NCBI GenBank assembly: GCA_934432725.1
Contig: CAKRZE010000007.1
Coordinates: 1-64,000, forward strand
DNA: 64,000 nucleotides
Source of the DNA: an uncultured Eubacteriales bacterium
GTDB taxonomy: Bacteria; Bacillota; Clostridia; Oscillospirales; CAG-272
Direction: 5' to 3'
In this document: piece by piece, positions 8,016-17,127 of the stretch
Layout: the number at the start of each line of letters is the position of its first letter
How positions within the stretch are numbered: position 1 is the stretch's first letter
Position numbers and translations under genes: made by a program
Notes under the pieces: model-generated
What the model was told of the DNA's origin: nothing
Databases searched by the model: none
The model's input: the letters and a program-made list of their open reading frames with translations, nothing else

Positions 8016-8873
8016 TTATTTTTTCAGCTTTTTTGCAGCCCGGTCCGCCGCCAGATTGATCAGCAGGACAAGGACCATCAGCACGGCTGCGATCGCGAAT
8101 GCCACGCCGGTTTCCCCGCGCTCGCTGGCGTAAATATACAGGGCGACCGACAGCGTTGCGGAGGAGGAGCCGAGCGAGGTAAAGTAATCGCTCAGAACGC
8201 ATCCGAAGCCTGCCGTAAACAAAAGTGCCGCGGATTCTCCGACGATTCTGCCGACTGCCAGAATGCAGCCGGTTACGATGCCGTCTGCGGCGTTCGGAAG
8301 CACCACGGTGCGGATCATATGCCACTTTCCGCTGCCGAGTGCAAGAGCGCCCTCGCGGTAGGCATCCGGGACCGTTTTCAGGCTCTCCTGCGTCGTCCGC
8401 ATAATGGTGGGGAGGATCATGATCACCAGTGTCAGACTTCCCGCAAGCACGCCCTGCTTCAGACCGAACAGCCGGATGAACAGCAGCATGCCGGCAAGTC
8501 CGAAAATGATGGAGGGAATGCCGGAGAGGGTTTCCGCTGCGAATTCAATCAGGTGCGGCAGGCGCTTTCCCTTTGCATATTCGGTCAGATAGACTGCCGC
8601 TCCGACACCGAGCGGGAGGGCAAGCACCATGGCGGTCAGGATGATATAAAGCGTGTTCAGAATATTCGGCAGAATGCCGATGGTGTTCGCAAGATAGCTT
8701 GGCTGTGTGGTGAGCAGCTGGAGGCTCAGATGCTTCAGACCTCTCACGAAGATCGCGCCGATCAGCAGGATCAGAAGCAGCACGGTGATGCCCGAGGCGG
8801 TATACAGCGCCGCATGCGCCGCAAAGCGGCGCAGTCTTCTTTTCGGGGGCAGCCGGGTCGGTAAATCAGTCAC
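8016..8873 (-). CDS. pstA: phosphate ABC transporter permease PstA
   Basis: A 285-residue membrane protein with about six membrane helices (for example ITVLLLILLIGAIFV near the start) and the permease loop EAAETLSGIPSIIFGLAG that contacts the ATPase. The start is GTG at 8873 (MTDLPTRLPPKRR), 6 bp downstream of the end of pstC. Together with PstC it forms the channel for phosphate. The N-terminal Arg/Lys-rich stretch fits the positive-inside rule. Confidence 0.93.
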   Translation of the reverse strand: MTDLPTRLPPKRRLRRFAAHAALYTASGITVLLLILLIGAIFVRGLKHLSLQLLTTQPSYLANTIGILPNILNTLYIILTAMVLALPLGVGAAVYLTEYAKGKRLPHLIEFAAETLSGIPSIIFGLAGMLLFIRLFGLKQGVLAGSLTLVIMILPTIMRTTQESLKTVPDAYREGALALGSGKWHMIRTVVLPNAADGIVTGCILAVGRIVGESAALLFTAGFGCVLSDYFTSLGSSSATLSVALYIYASERGETGVAFAIAAVLMVLVLLINLAADRAAKKLKK

Positions 8874-8879
8874 GGCGGT

Positions 8880-9800
8880 TCACTTTTCCTTTCTGCGTAT
8901 GACAAGGTCGAGAAATACGTTGATCAGCATGATGAAGAGAAACAGGACAAGGCCGATGGAATACAGCGCCTGCCGGTGAAGGCTTCCGACTGCCGCATAG
9001 GACATTTCGGCGGCGATCGCCGTTGTGAGGAAGCGCACCGATTCAAACAGCCCGGGCATATTGGGGACATTTCCGGCGACCATGATGATTGCCATTGCCT
9101 CACCGATCGCCCTGCCTACACCGAGCACCACAGAGGCTGCGATGCCGCTTCTTGCCGCGTGCAGAGAAACGCGGAACCATGTTTCCGTTTCGGTTGCGCC
9201 GAGTGCTGCGGATGCCTCCTCATACTCCTTCGGCACTGCCTCCAGCGCCGTTTCCGAGACGTTGATCACCGACGGCAGGATCATGACCGAAAGCACAAGG
9301 ATTGCGGTCAGCAGGCAGGCGCCGGACGAAAGCCCGAAAAGGCGCTGGATGCCCGGAACCAGAAAGATCATTCCGACAAGACCGTATACGACAGAGGGAA
9401 TTCCGGCAAGCAGCGACACTGCGCTCCGCAGGATGCGTGCCAGCGGCTTCGGTGCTGCTTTTGCCAGAAAGACGGCGGTCAGGATGCCGATCGGAACGCC
9501 GAGCAGAACGGCTCCCGCCGTCCCGCAGATTGAGGTGAGCAGGAAGGGCAGAATTCCGTAGGACGGCTCGGTGCCCGCAGGCTGCCACACGGTTCCGAAA
9601 AGAAACTTCAGGGGTCCGATCTCTGCAATGGCAGGCACGCCCGCAATGACAAGATACAGGCTGATAATCAGAACGAAGCCGACTGTGACAATGCCGCAGA
9701 GCAGGAAGATTATCTGCATAAGCCGCTCTGCTCCCCGGCGTTTTGCCGGGGAAGCAGTTTTTTTGTATTGTGCCGCGCGGGCTGTTTCACCGGTCATCAT
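8880..9800 (-). CDS. pstC: phosphate ABC transporter permease PstC
   Basis: A 306-residue permease with about six membrane helices beginning at LMQIIFLLCGIVTVGFVLII and the coupling loop SLLAGIPSVVYGLVGM. It pairs with PstA. The start codon at 9800 lies 1 bp after the pstS stop, so translation is probably coupled. A second ATG immediately follows (MMTG), leaving the exact start uncertain by one codon. Confidence 0.93.
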   Translation of the reverse strand: MMTGETARAAQYKKTASPAKRRGAERLMQIIFLLCGIVTVGFVLIISLYLVIAGVPAIAEIGPLKFLFGTVWQPAGTEPSYGILPFLLTSICGTAGAVLLGVPIGILTAVFLAKAAPKPLARILRSAVSLLAGIPSVVYGLVGMIFLVPGIQRLFGLSSGACLLTAILVLSVMILPSVINVSETALEAVPKEYEEASAALGATETETWFRVSLHAARSGIAASVVLGVGRAIGEAMAIIMVAGNVPNMPGLFESVRFLTTAIAAEMSYAAVGSLHRQALYSIGLVLFLFIMLINVFLDLVIRRKEK

Positions 9801-9801
9801 A

Positions 9802-10608
9802 TCAGACCGCCGGAACAGCTCCCGCCTTGCGGATCAGCTCCGCTGCGGCGGACGAGGTTGCAAAGTCGAAGAATTTCTGCGCTTCATCGGAGAGCTTTGC
9901 GCCTTCGCGGGTGACAAGGTTGAACGGGCGGCTGATCTTATAGGTTCCGTCCTTTACGGTTGCTTCCGTGCAGGCAATGCCGTCTACCGTCAGCACCTTG
10001 ATCCCATTCTGACCTTCGACTGCGGAGAGGGAGACATATCCGATGGCGTTCTGGCTGCTTCTGACCGCTTCGATGACGGCGCCGGTGGAGGTAAGTTCCT
10101 GCTTCAGCTTGCATTTGCCCTCGGTCTTGGTGACCGATTCAAAGCCGTCGCGCGTTCCGGAGTTGAGCTCTCTGCCGATGCAGGCGATCTCCATGTCATC
10201 TCCGCCGAAGTCCTTCCAGTTTGTGGCTTCTCCGGTAAAGATCGCGGTGATCTGATCGACCGTTAGATTTTCCGCCTTGTTTGCGCTGTTGACAATGACT
10301 GCGATTCCGTCATATGCGAGCACGGTCGCGGTCAGACCGGTTTCGGAAGTCTTCAGGTTTCTGGAGGCAAGACCGATGTCGCAGGAGCCGTTCTTGACCG
10401 CTTCGATGCCGGTTCCGGAGCCGGTTGCGTCATAGGTGACCTTTACGCCGCTGTGATCCGCCATATACTGTTCGCTGAGGGCTCCGATGACCTTTTCCAT
10501 GGAGGTGGAGCCGTTTAACGAGATCGATGCGCTCTTCTGGCAGCCCGTAAACAGCGCGGCGGACAGGAGAACCGATGCAGTGAGAATTGCGACAAGAAGT
10601 TTTTTCAT
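9802..10608 (-). CDS. pstS: phosphate-binding lipoprotein PstS
   Basis: A 268-residue protein with a lipoprotein signal ending in LFTGC (acylated Cys at residue 23). The mature part has phosphate-binding motifs: LNGSTSMEKV (Ser/Thr loop), YDATGSGTGIEAV and ELNSGTRDGFE. It captures phosphate outside the membrane and delivers it to PstCA. I chose the ATG at 10608 (MKKLLVAIL), 10 nt after AGGAAAGGG; a TTG two codons upstream is possible. It is first in the operon, with Pho-box-like repeats about 170 bp upstream. Confidence 0.95.
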   Translation of the reverse strand: MKKLLVAILTASVLLSAALFTGCQKSASISLNGSTSMEKVIGALSEQYMADHSGVKVTYDATGSGTGIEAVKNGSCDIGLASRNLKTSETGLTATVLAYDGIAVIVNSANKAENLTVDQITAIFTGEATNWKDFGGDDMEIACIGRELNSGTRDGFESVTKTEGKCKLKQELTSTGAVIEAVRSSQNAIGYVSLSAVEGQNGIKVLTVDGIACTEATVKDGTYKISRPFNLVTREGAKLSDEAQKFFDFATSSAAAELIRKAGAVPAV

Positions 10609-10779
10609 TTTCAATCAACCCTTTCCTCTATTCCGTTGTTTCGTAAGATGACACTCCGGAAACGACAGCGTGTTCCTCCGGGCGGATTGCCGCCGGATTC
10701 TGTGTAACCCTAAGCTTCTTTCTTATGTCAGTAGTATTGCCATTCTTTCTCTTCCGGAGTACAGCTATAGCATAATTTT

Positions 10780-10812
10780 TGTTTCTTAAATGTAAAACCC
10801 GAAAAATGTTAA
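10780..10812 (-). promoter_or_regulatory. imperfect Pho box upstream of pstS
   Basis: On the minus strand TTTACA (10791-10796) and GAAACA (10780-10785) are spaced 11 bp start to start, with a further TTAACA at 10807-10812 out of phase (16 bp). The TTAACA-N5-TTAACA pattern is the PhoP/PhoB box known from Bacillus. TATGCT just downstream could be the -10. It is weaker than the box before phoB at 61903. Confidence 0.4.
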
Positions 10813-10932
10813 ATGCAGATCAAATTTTTCTGACCGGCAGAGGAAGGCTGAGCCTCCGGAAGGAGAGACCGGACAGACCGCACCCGGGGGAGAACGCGGC
10901 GGCAGCAGGAGCTGCGGGAGGAAAGGCAGGCA

Positions 10933-10960
10933 TTGACATTTTCAAATAATCTGCTATAAT
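10933..10960 (+). promoter_or_regulatory. sigma-A promoter of tmk
   Basis: TTGACA (10933-10938), a 16-bp spacer, and TATAAT (10955-10960) preceded by TGC (extended -10). The transcript would have a leader of about 145 nt before the tmk start. Confidence 0.8.
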
Positions 10961-11113
10961 AAGCAAAGGAAGCGTTGGGGCGGCAGCCGGCGGAAAAACA
11001 GCGCCGTATGCCCTTCCGGAGCGCTTTTCCGGAGAGATCCGGGAGCGGAAGCCCGGGGGGCGGCTCCGCATCCGGCGGATCTGCGGAATACAAGGAAAAA
11101 TGGAGTGTGCCGT

Positions 11114-11806
11114 ATGAACGGAGAGAAAAAAAGCCGCTTTATTGTGCTTGACGGGCTGGACGGCTCCGGCAAGGAGACGCAGACCGGACTTTTGCAGCAG
11201 GCTCTTTTGGCGGAGGGCAGGCAGGTGCGGGTGTTCTCCTATCCGCGGTACGGGACGCCGGGCGCCGCGGCGGCTGAGTTTTACCTCAGGGGCGGGCTTG
11301 GGCAGCGTCCGGAGGATACGGGCGCATATGCCGCCTCGGTGCTGTTTGCGGTGGACCGCTATCTTTCTTACCGGACGGAGTGGGAGGAGCTGTATCAAAA
11401 CGGGTCCTCTGTGATCCTTGCCAACCGGTTTACCACGGCAAATGCGGTGCATCATATGTCAAAGCTGCCGAGGGCGGAGTGGGACGGCTTCCTTTCCTGG
11501 CTTTGGGAGCTTGAGTTTGAAAAGCTTGCCATGCCTCTGCCGGACCTGATTCTGTATCTTGAGCTTCCGCCGCAGGTTGCGTGCCGGATGGTGGAGCAGA
11601 GAAGCAGCGAGACCGGCAGAAAGAAGGACATCCACGAAATGGACGCGGGATATCTGTCGCGCTGCTATGAGGCTGCGCTGTACGCCTCCGACAAGCTCGG
11701 CTGGACGCTGATCCGCTGCGAGGACGGGGACCGGATGCGCCCGCGCGGGGAGATTCACCGCGAGATCGCGGAAAAGGTGAAGGCGTGCCTGCCCCCTGCC
11801 GAATAA
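11114..11806 (+). CDS. tmk: thymidylate kinase family protein
   Basis: A 230-residue P-loop kinase that should phosphorylate dTMP to dTDP. The P-loop is GLDGSGKETQ (residues 11-20): the residue after the catalytic Lys is Glu instead of the usual Thr/Ser. Other landmarks are YPRYGTPGAAAAEFYLRG, LFAVDRYLSYRTEWEELY (nucleotide-binding DRY-like motif), ILANRFTTANAVHH and LPDLILYLELPP. I chose ATG 11114, 8 nt after GGAG; a GTG at 11105 is an alternative. No other pyrimidine genes lie nearby. It could be a broader deoxynucleoside-monophosphate kinase. Confidence 0.85.
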   Translation: MNGEKKSRFIVLDGLDGSGKETQTGLLQQALLAEGRQVRVFSYPRYGTPGAAAAEFYLRGGLGQRPEDTGAYAASVLFAVDRYLSYRTEWEELYQNGSSVILANRFTTANAVHHMSKLPRAEWDGFLSWLWELEFEKLAMPLPDLILYLELPPQVACRMVEQRSSETGRKKDIHEMDAGYLSRCYEAALYASDKLGWTLIRCEDGDRMRPRGEIHREIAEKVKACLPPAE

Positions 11807-12845
11807 GCGCATGCGGGGCGTGCGCATAGGGGCTTCACCGAAAGCGTCCGCCCGCACGCGGAACTGCCTTTGCCGAACAGAAGGCTTCGGAACAGGTCCG
11901 CACGGGGGCTGTACATTGTTTTTCTGAGCTGCCGGGCAATCGTACACCGTTTTTCGCCGCGCCGGGCAAGCTGCACCGCCTTTTGGTGCAGCAGCCGGAA
12001 GCCGGTCTGCGGAGCCGGGCAGTCCGGATGCCGCCTTGGGCGCTTGCCATGACTGAATGTCCGGCATCGGATTGCTGCGGGTTCCGCCGCCCGGTATCGG
12101 TCAAAGCCGGGAGGGCGCCCCCGCGGGGCTGAATGCCAGCCCGGCGTCTCTTGCACCGTTAAAAGCTCCGGGAACGCTTCGGTGCGGTGCGGGTCAAAGC
12201 CGGAAAGTGCCGTTTTGCCGCATGCGCGAAAGACGCAGCAGAATCTCGGAGCATGCGGCGTGCCGCCGTACGCGCCGGGACGGTGCCGAAAGCGTCCGCC
12301 CGCACGCGGAACTGCCTTTGCCGGGCGTGGGGCATCCGGAACGGCTCTGCACGGCATTTCTGCTCCGCTGAAGAGCCTCCCGGGAACGCTTCGGTGCGGC
12401 GCAGGTCAAAGCCGGAAAGTGCCGTTTTGCCGCATACGTCAATGGTGCAGACTGGGTCGTGGGATATGCGGCGGACCGGACGGGGTTGGCTGTGTTTGCA
12501 GAAGGGGCGCTGCGTCTCTTTGCAGACTTCCGGACCGGACGGAAAAATCCGGAAAAATTATGGCTGCCACAAAAAATTTACGATTTGTACTGTTACCGCG
12601 CCGCAGAATTTGCTATAATAAAGAAAGAAAACCGCAAGGGCTTCCAAAACGGCAGTCCTTGCCCCGGAAACGCTGCTGATGCGGCGGTGGCTGCGAAAGC
12701 AGCTTCGCCGTCTTTGCGGAAGGCAGGCTGCGGAATGCGGCACGGGGGGAACGGTCTGCCGGAGCTTTGCCCCGGAAACGGAAACCGGGTCATCCGTCCT
12801 GCGGGATATCGGACAGAAAAGAAAAAAGAAACGGGAGGAACCGAC
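11807..12845. repeat. 1-kb spacer with direct repeats
   Basis: No gene is visible. Two repeat families are interleaved. A roughly 36-bp block beginning CGAAAGCGTCCGCCCGCACG occurs near 11838 and 12287. A roughly 55-bp block beginning GGGAACGCTTCGGTGCGG occurs near 12170 and 12382 (offset about 212 bp), running on through the motif CCGGAAAGTGCCGTTTTGCC. The copies differ by a few bases. The pattern fits an old tandem duplication of about 210-220 bp. Confidence 0.7.
12591..12619 (+). promoter_or_regulatory. probable promoter of the DJ-1/folate/MltG operon
   Basis: TATAAT at 12614-12619 with an extended TGC in front. The -35 at the right distance is poor (TGTTAC, 12591-12596). It lies about 225 bp before the first gene. 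Confidence 0.5.
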
Positions 12846-13388
12846 ATGCTTGTTTATGTATTTCTTGCGCCCGGCTTTGAGGAGGCGGAGGCGATCACGC
12901 CGTACGATATGCTTTTGCGCGCCGGGCTTGATGTAAAGACCGTTGCCGTTTCGGACGGGCTCGGTGTGCGGAGTGCGCACGGGGTCCTGATCCATGCCGA
13001 CACGACGATCGATGCGCTTGACAGTACGGTGCCGGACATGGTGGTGCTGCCGGGCGGGATGCCCGGGGCAAAAAATCTGTATGAAAACCGGACGGTATGC
13101 CGCTTTGTGACGGATGCGGCAAAGCGCGGCGCGTTCATCGGCGCGATCTGCGCGGCGCCTCTGATTCCGGGACGGCTCGGACTCCTGAAGGGGAAAAAAG
13201 CGACCTGCTATCCCGGCTTTGAGGATCAGCTGGAGGGTGCGGTCTTTGCAGGCGGCAAGGTTGTGCGGGACGGCACGGTGATCACGGCGGCGGGAATGGG
13301 CGTTGCGCTTGAGTTCGGGGCGGCGCTGATTGAGGCGCTGTGCGGCAAGGAAGCCGCAGACCGCGTTCTTGCACAGATCATGGCATAA
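12846..13388 (+). CDS. DJ-1/PfpI family protein
   Basis: A 180-residue protein of the DJ-1/ThiJ/PfpI superfamily. The conserved acidic patch FEEAEA (residues 11-16), MVVLPGGMPGAKNL, and the nucleophile elbow AICAAP with Cys102 are all present. Members are protein or metabolite deglycases, chaperones or redox sensors; the exact reaction cannot be told. The start at 12846 (MLVYVFLAPGFEE) follows GGGAGGA with a 6-nt spacing. It heads a tight operon: 4 bp to the folate cyclo-ligase, which overlaps the CPBP protease, and then MltG. Confidence 0.9.
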   Translation: MLVYVFLAPGFEEAEAITPYDMLLRAGLDVKTVAVSDGLGVRSAHGVLIHADTTIDALDSTVPDMVVLPGGMPGAKNLYENRTVCRFVTDAAKRGAFIGAICAAPLIPGRLGLLKGKKATCYPGFEDQLEGAVFAGGKVVRDGTVITAAGMGVALEFGAALIEALCGKEAADRVLAQIMA

Positions 13389-13392
13389 AGGA

Positions 13393-13992
13393 ATGGAATC
13401 CGGAATCCATGTGCAGAAAAGAGAGCTGAGGCGGGTCCTGAAGGAGGAACGGGCGCATATCTGCAAGGCGGAGCTGGAGCGCTGCTCGGCTCTGATCTGC
13501 CGGCGGTTTCTGTCGCTTGCCGTGTATCGGTACGCGGACGTTCTGCTTTTGTATGCGGCGCTTCCCGGCGAGCCGGATGTGCTTCCGATTGCGCACAGAG
13601 CCTGGGCGGACGGGAAACGGGTGGCGTTTCCCCGGTGCCTGACACGGGACGGGGTGATGTGCTTTCATTTTGTCTCGGAGGAGGCTGAGCTGACTCCGGG
13701 CGCCTTCGGGATCCGGGAGCCGGCAGCCTCGCTGCAGATCTGCGCTCCTGATGACGGGGAGCGCGCCGTGTGCGTTTTGCCCGGACTTGCCTTTGACCTC
13801 CGGGGAAACCGTCTCGGCAGCGGAGGAGGGTATTATGACCGCTACCTTGCCTCCTTCCGCGGGACGGTTGCCGGGGTCCTGATGCAGCGCTTTGTCCGGG
13901 AGACCGTTCCGCGCGGACGGTACGACCGTCCTGCCGATATTCTGATCACGGAAAGGGGCGTGACTGCCGTTTATGAAAAAAAACAGGGCTGA
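13393..13992 (+). CDS. 5-formyltetrahydrofolate cyclo-ligase
   Basis: A 199-residue protein. It converts 5-formyl-THF to 5,10-methenyl-THF using ATP. Family motifs are the basic N-terminal helix (KRELRRVLKEERAHI), LLLYAALPGEPDV, VLPGLAFDLRGNRLGSGGGYYDRYLA (ATP/substrate loop) and the late RYDRPADILITERGV. The start ATG at 13393 has AAAGGA directly before it and lies 4 bp after the DJ-1 gene; its end overlaps the next gene by 20 bp, so all are probably translated from one mRNA. Confidence 0.92.
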   Translation: MESGIHVQKRELRRVLKEERAHICKAELERCSALICRRFLSLAVYRYADVLLLYAALPGEPDVLPIAHRAWADGKRVAFPRCLTRDGVMCFHFVSEEAELTPGAFGIREPAASLQICAPDDGERAVCVLPGLAFDLRGNRLGSGGGYYDRYLASFRGTVAGVLMQRFVRETVPRGRYDRPADILITERGVTAVYEKKQG

Positions 13993-14923
13993 TCTGTTCT
14001 GCCCCCTGCTGATTCTTCTGATTTACGGAATTCTGTACGGCTCCCGCTGTATCGATATGTCCGCTCTGCAATACAAGGACAACTATTATCTGTCCCTGAT
14101 CGTGATGCAGCTTTTGATCTTCATCCTTCCCGCCATCATATATTGCAGGCTGAAGGGGACCGGCTATGCCATGCGGCTTAACCTGCGTCCGGTGCGGCCG
14201 TCGATCCTCGGCATCACGCTGCTCGGCGTGCTGATGCTGATTGCCGGCTCATGGCTCATCCGTCTGGGGCAGGTTTATGTGCAGAGCGGAGGAACCGATG
14301 TCAGCTTTTCGCTTTACAACATCTATTATCCGACGGAGAAGCTGACCATTGGCAATACGCTGTATATTTCCCTGACCTTTGCGCTGCTTCCCGCCCTGAC
14401 AGAGGAATTCGTGTTCCGCTGTCTGCTGTTTACGGAATATACGGAGGGCGGCTTCGGCTTCTTTTCGGTTTCGCTGATTACCTCGCTGCTGTTTGCCATG
14501 CTGCACTTCAGCCGGGATCAGTTTGCGGTCTATTTCCTCGGCGGACTGGTGTTTGCGGGGCTGACCTATGCAACGCATTCGTCCCTTCCGGCGTTTGCCT
14601 GTCACTTCCTTTACAATCTGTACGGGATTTTCGGGGAAGTCCATGTGATGAAGATCATTGAAAAGACGGAAAACGCGGTGCTTCTGCTTTTTACAGTTGC
14701 CATTCTGTTTCTGCTGTTTCTGATCGGATTTCTCGGTGAGGCAGAGCGGCTGCAATACGTCAGCGGTATCGAGGATGAAGAAACGCCTGCGTATGTGACC
14801 GAGCGAAACCGGGCGTTTCCGGAAAGACGTGACCGTCTGCGCCATAATATTCTGGCGTGGGTTTCGCCGTTTTTCCTGCTTTGCATCGCATTTTACTATG
14901 CAGTGACCAGGTTTGTTGCCTGA
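13973..14923 (+). CDS. CPBP family intramembrane metalloprotease
   Basis: A 316-residue membrane protein with about eight hydrophobic segments. The three CPBP (Abi/CAAX protease) motifs are present: EEFVFR (E144, E145, R149), FAMLHF (H178), and ACHFLYN (H211) within membrane helices. These glutamate-dependent proteases cleave peptides within the membrane; in Gram-positives some act in bacteriocin immunity or on signalling proteins, and the substrate here is unknown. The gene overlaps the cyclo-ligase gene by 20 bp and is followed 25 bp later by mltG. A C-terminal soluble stretch (about 255-290) precedes a last membrane helix. Confidence 0.9.
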   Translation: MKKNRADLFCPLLILLIYGILYGSRCIDMSALQYKDNYYLSLIVMQLLIFILPAIIYCRLKGTGYAMRLNLRPVRPSILGITLLGVLMLIAGSWLIRLGQVYVQSGGTDVSFSLYNIYYPTEKLTIGNTLYISLTFALLPALTEEFVFRCLLFTEYTEGGFGFFSVSLITSLLFAMLHFSRDQFAVYFLGGLVFAGLTYATHSSLPAFACHFLYNLYGIFGEVHVMKIIEKTENAVLLLFTVAILFLLFLIGFLGEAERLQYVSGIEDEETPAYVTERNRAFPERRDRLRHNILAWVSPFFLLCIAFYYAVTRFVA

Positions 14924-14948
14924 TTTCCATGAAATGTAGGGTTGTATC

Positions 14949-16544
14949 ATGAATGATTCGAATCAAAACGATTCCATGAAAGAGAGAGAAGCGCGGCTGC
15001 ATGCCTCCCGCGCGCAAAGGCGTCCGACAGCGGCGCGCCGCGTGCCGCAGCAGGGCACACAGGGGAATCCCGCTGCCGTGCAGACCGGCACATCCCCGTC
15101 TGCGCGGCAGGAGCGCCCGGTGCGTACCCGGACGGACGGAGTTGGCGTGGCGGATTCTGCGGCATCGACCGGAGCATCCCCGTCTGCGCGGCAGGAGCGC
15201 CCGGTGCGTACCCGGACGGACGGAGTTGGCGTGGCGGATTCTGCGGCATCGACCGGAGCATCCCCGGCTGCGCGGCAGGAGCGTCCGGTGCGTACCCGGA
15301 CGGACGGAGTTGGCACGGCGGGGACCGCCGAAACCGGATTTTCATCAAGTGAGACAGGAGGCACCGATATGCGGCAGTCTGTACGGAACAGCAATCGGCG
15401 CGGAAACGGCTCCGGGGTCCGCAGGCGGACGGGAATGTCCCGCTCGCGCAAGGGACCGAAGGCGACCGGAAAAGAGAGCACGGCGGTTTCCAGTCTGGTT
15501 CGCGCTATTCTTTATATTTCCTTTATTCTTGTCATCTCCGGCGGACTTGCCTATTTCGGGATTACCGCAGGAAACGATATGTTCGCGTTTGTCAAGGATG
15601 ACAACGTGGTGGAAATCACCACGGAGGAGGGCGTGACCGTGGGGGCGCTTTCTAAGCAGCTCCATGACGCGGGTGTGATCCGCTACCCCTCTGTGTTCCG
15701 TTTTTATGCCAAGCTCCGGAAAAAGGAGTCCGGTCTGATTGCGACAACGCAGACCGTTTCCGCTTCCATGAGCTATGACAAGCTGCTTGCCGCCTTCAAG
15801 GAACAGAAAAAGCCCCGGGAGGAGATCAAGGTGACGATCCCGGAGGGCTATACGGTTGAGGATATCATCAAGCTGTTCACGGAGGAAAAGGGAATCGGCA
15901 CCCGGGAGGGCTTTGTCGCGGCTATTAACGAGTACAGCTATGATTACTGGTTCATTCCGGAGCAGTCCAAGCTCCGTCCCGGACGGCTTTACCGGCTGGA
16001 GGGCTATCTGTATCCCGACACGTATTACTTCTATACCGACTGGAGCGAGGTCAGCATCATCAATAAAATGCTTTCAAACTTTGAAGCGAAATTCGATATG
16101 CGGTACAAGGCGCGCGCGGAGGAGCTGGGGTGGTCGGTTGACGATGTGATCATTCTGGCATCCATGCTTCAGATGGAGGCAAAATATGAGACGGAATACG
16201 GAAAGATCTCCTCTGTATTCCACAACCGTCTCGGCAACACGGCAGTGACCGGAGGACGGCTGGAGAGCGATGCGACCATCGATTATATCCTGCCGGAGCA
16301 CGCGGAGCGGATTACAAGCGAGGAGCTGAAGATTGACAGTCCGTACAACACATATCTGTATGCCGGACTGCCGCCCGGACCGATCGGGAACCCCACCTCA
16401 TATGCCATTAACTATGCGCTGTATCCCGACAGCACGGATTATTATTACTTTGTGGCGCAGTCGAACGGTTATTCGCTGTTTGCCCGGACCTATGAGGAGC
16501 ATCTGAGAAACGTTGCTGCCGTTGAGGCGGAGCGCCGCAGCTGA
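14949..16544 (+). CDS. mltG: endolytic transglycosylase MltG with repeat-containing cytoplasmic N terminus
   Basis: A 531-residue protein. Residues 186-207 form the single membrane anchor (AILYISFILVISGGLAYF). The extracytoplasmic part has the LysM-like region and the YceG domain. The catalytic Glu is predicted at 410 within ILASMLQMEAKY, followed by KISSVFHNRL. MltG cuts nascent glycan strands and sets their length. The cytoplasmic tail of about 185 residues is unusually long and contains three 28-residue repeats (residues 46-128). The ATG has only a weak ribosome site (TAGGGTTG). It is the last gene of the operon. Confidence 0.93.
   Translation: MNDSNQNDSMKEREARLHASRAQRRPTAARRVPQQGTQGNPAAVQTGTSPSARQERPVRTRTDGVGVADSAASTGASPSARQERPVRTRTDGVGVADSAASTGASPAARQERPVRTRTDGVGTAGTAETGFSSSETGGTDMRQSVRNSNRRGNGSGVRRRTGMSRSRKGPKATGKESTAVSSLVRAILYISFILVISGGLAYFGITAGNDMFAFVKDDNVVEITTEEGVTVGALSKQLHDAGVIRYPSVFRFYAKLRKKESGLIATTQTVSASMSYDKLLAAFKEQKKPREEIKVTIPEGYTVEDIIKLFTEEKGIGTREGFVAAINEYSYDYWFIPEQSKLRPGRLYRLEGYLYPDTYYFYTDWSEVSIINKMLSNFEAKFDMRYKARAEELGWSVDDVIILASMLQMEAKYETEYGKISSVFHNRLGNTAVTGGRLESDATIDYILPEHAERITSEELKIDSPYNTYLYAGLPPGPIGNPTSYAINYALYPDSTDYYYFVAQSNGYSLFARTYEEHLRNVAAVEAERRS
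15084..15335 (+). repeat. three 84-bp in-frame tandem repeats in mltG
   Basis: Units start at 15084, 15168 and 15252. Each encodes TGASPSARQERPVRTRTDGV plus GVADSAAS with small changes. The first two are nearly identical in DNA, and the third diverges at its end. The repeats are basic and disordered-looking, and are predicted to lie in the cytoplasm. Confidence 0.9.
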
Positions 16545-17127
16545 GAAGCTGTGTCCGGCAGAAGCGCGGGCGCTTTGGCGGAGGAATCCGCAAGGCATTT
16601 TGGGGAGCCGGTGGGCTTCATCCCGAAGGACGGGAGATCGGTGGGCTGCCGTGTGGAAACGCGACAGCCCTGCTTTCTGTTTCCGGACGGCAGGCGCTGC
16701 TCCGGGGGCTTGCGGCTCCTGCCGGGACGGCGGAAAAGGCACTGTGCCGGCTGCTCCGGTGCATGTCCGGAGAACGGCTCGATGCGCCGGACAAAAGAGA
16801 AAAAATCTTTGATTGCGCGGGAATGCTTCCCGCCCGGGGACGGGATATAGACAGATGCCGCGGTCTTCGGGCTGCTTTTGCCCCGGGAAAGAACCGGAGA
16901 AGCGTATGGCAGCTGCTGCGCCGGACAGCCTCCTCTCCGGCTAAGGGCAGGAGAGACGTGTTTTGCCGCTTGAGCGGGCAGAGGCGCTCTGCGGGTTTGG
17001 AGGTTCCCGCTTTTTTGCGGCGGCAGACTTCAAAGCTTGTCCGGCTGCGGTGAAAAGAGGCTTTGATGAAAGGGAAAACCGGCGGCAGGCTTATGCCGTC
17101 GGACGGAGTTACAGGAAAGGCTTGCTT
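16545..17127. other. 583-bp spacer, nothing recognised
   Basis: GC-rich sequence between mltG and mnmA. Frames here give proteins of biased composition without family resemblance. I see no clear promoter; one for mnmA must be here or further upstream. Confidence 0.4.

Larger units (their letters stand above)
10609..11113. other. 505-bp divergent intergenic region
   Basis: Holds the pstS leader and Pho-box-like repeats on the minus strand and the tmk promoter (10933-10960) on the plus strand. The stretch from about 10960 to 11100, the tmk leader, is GC-rich and I see nothing specific in it. Confidence 0.5.
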
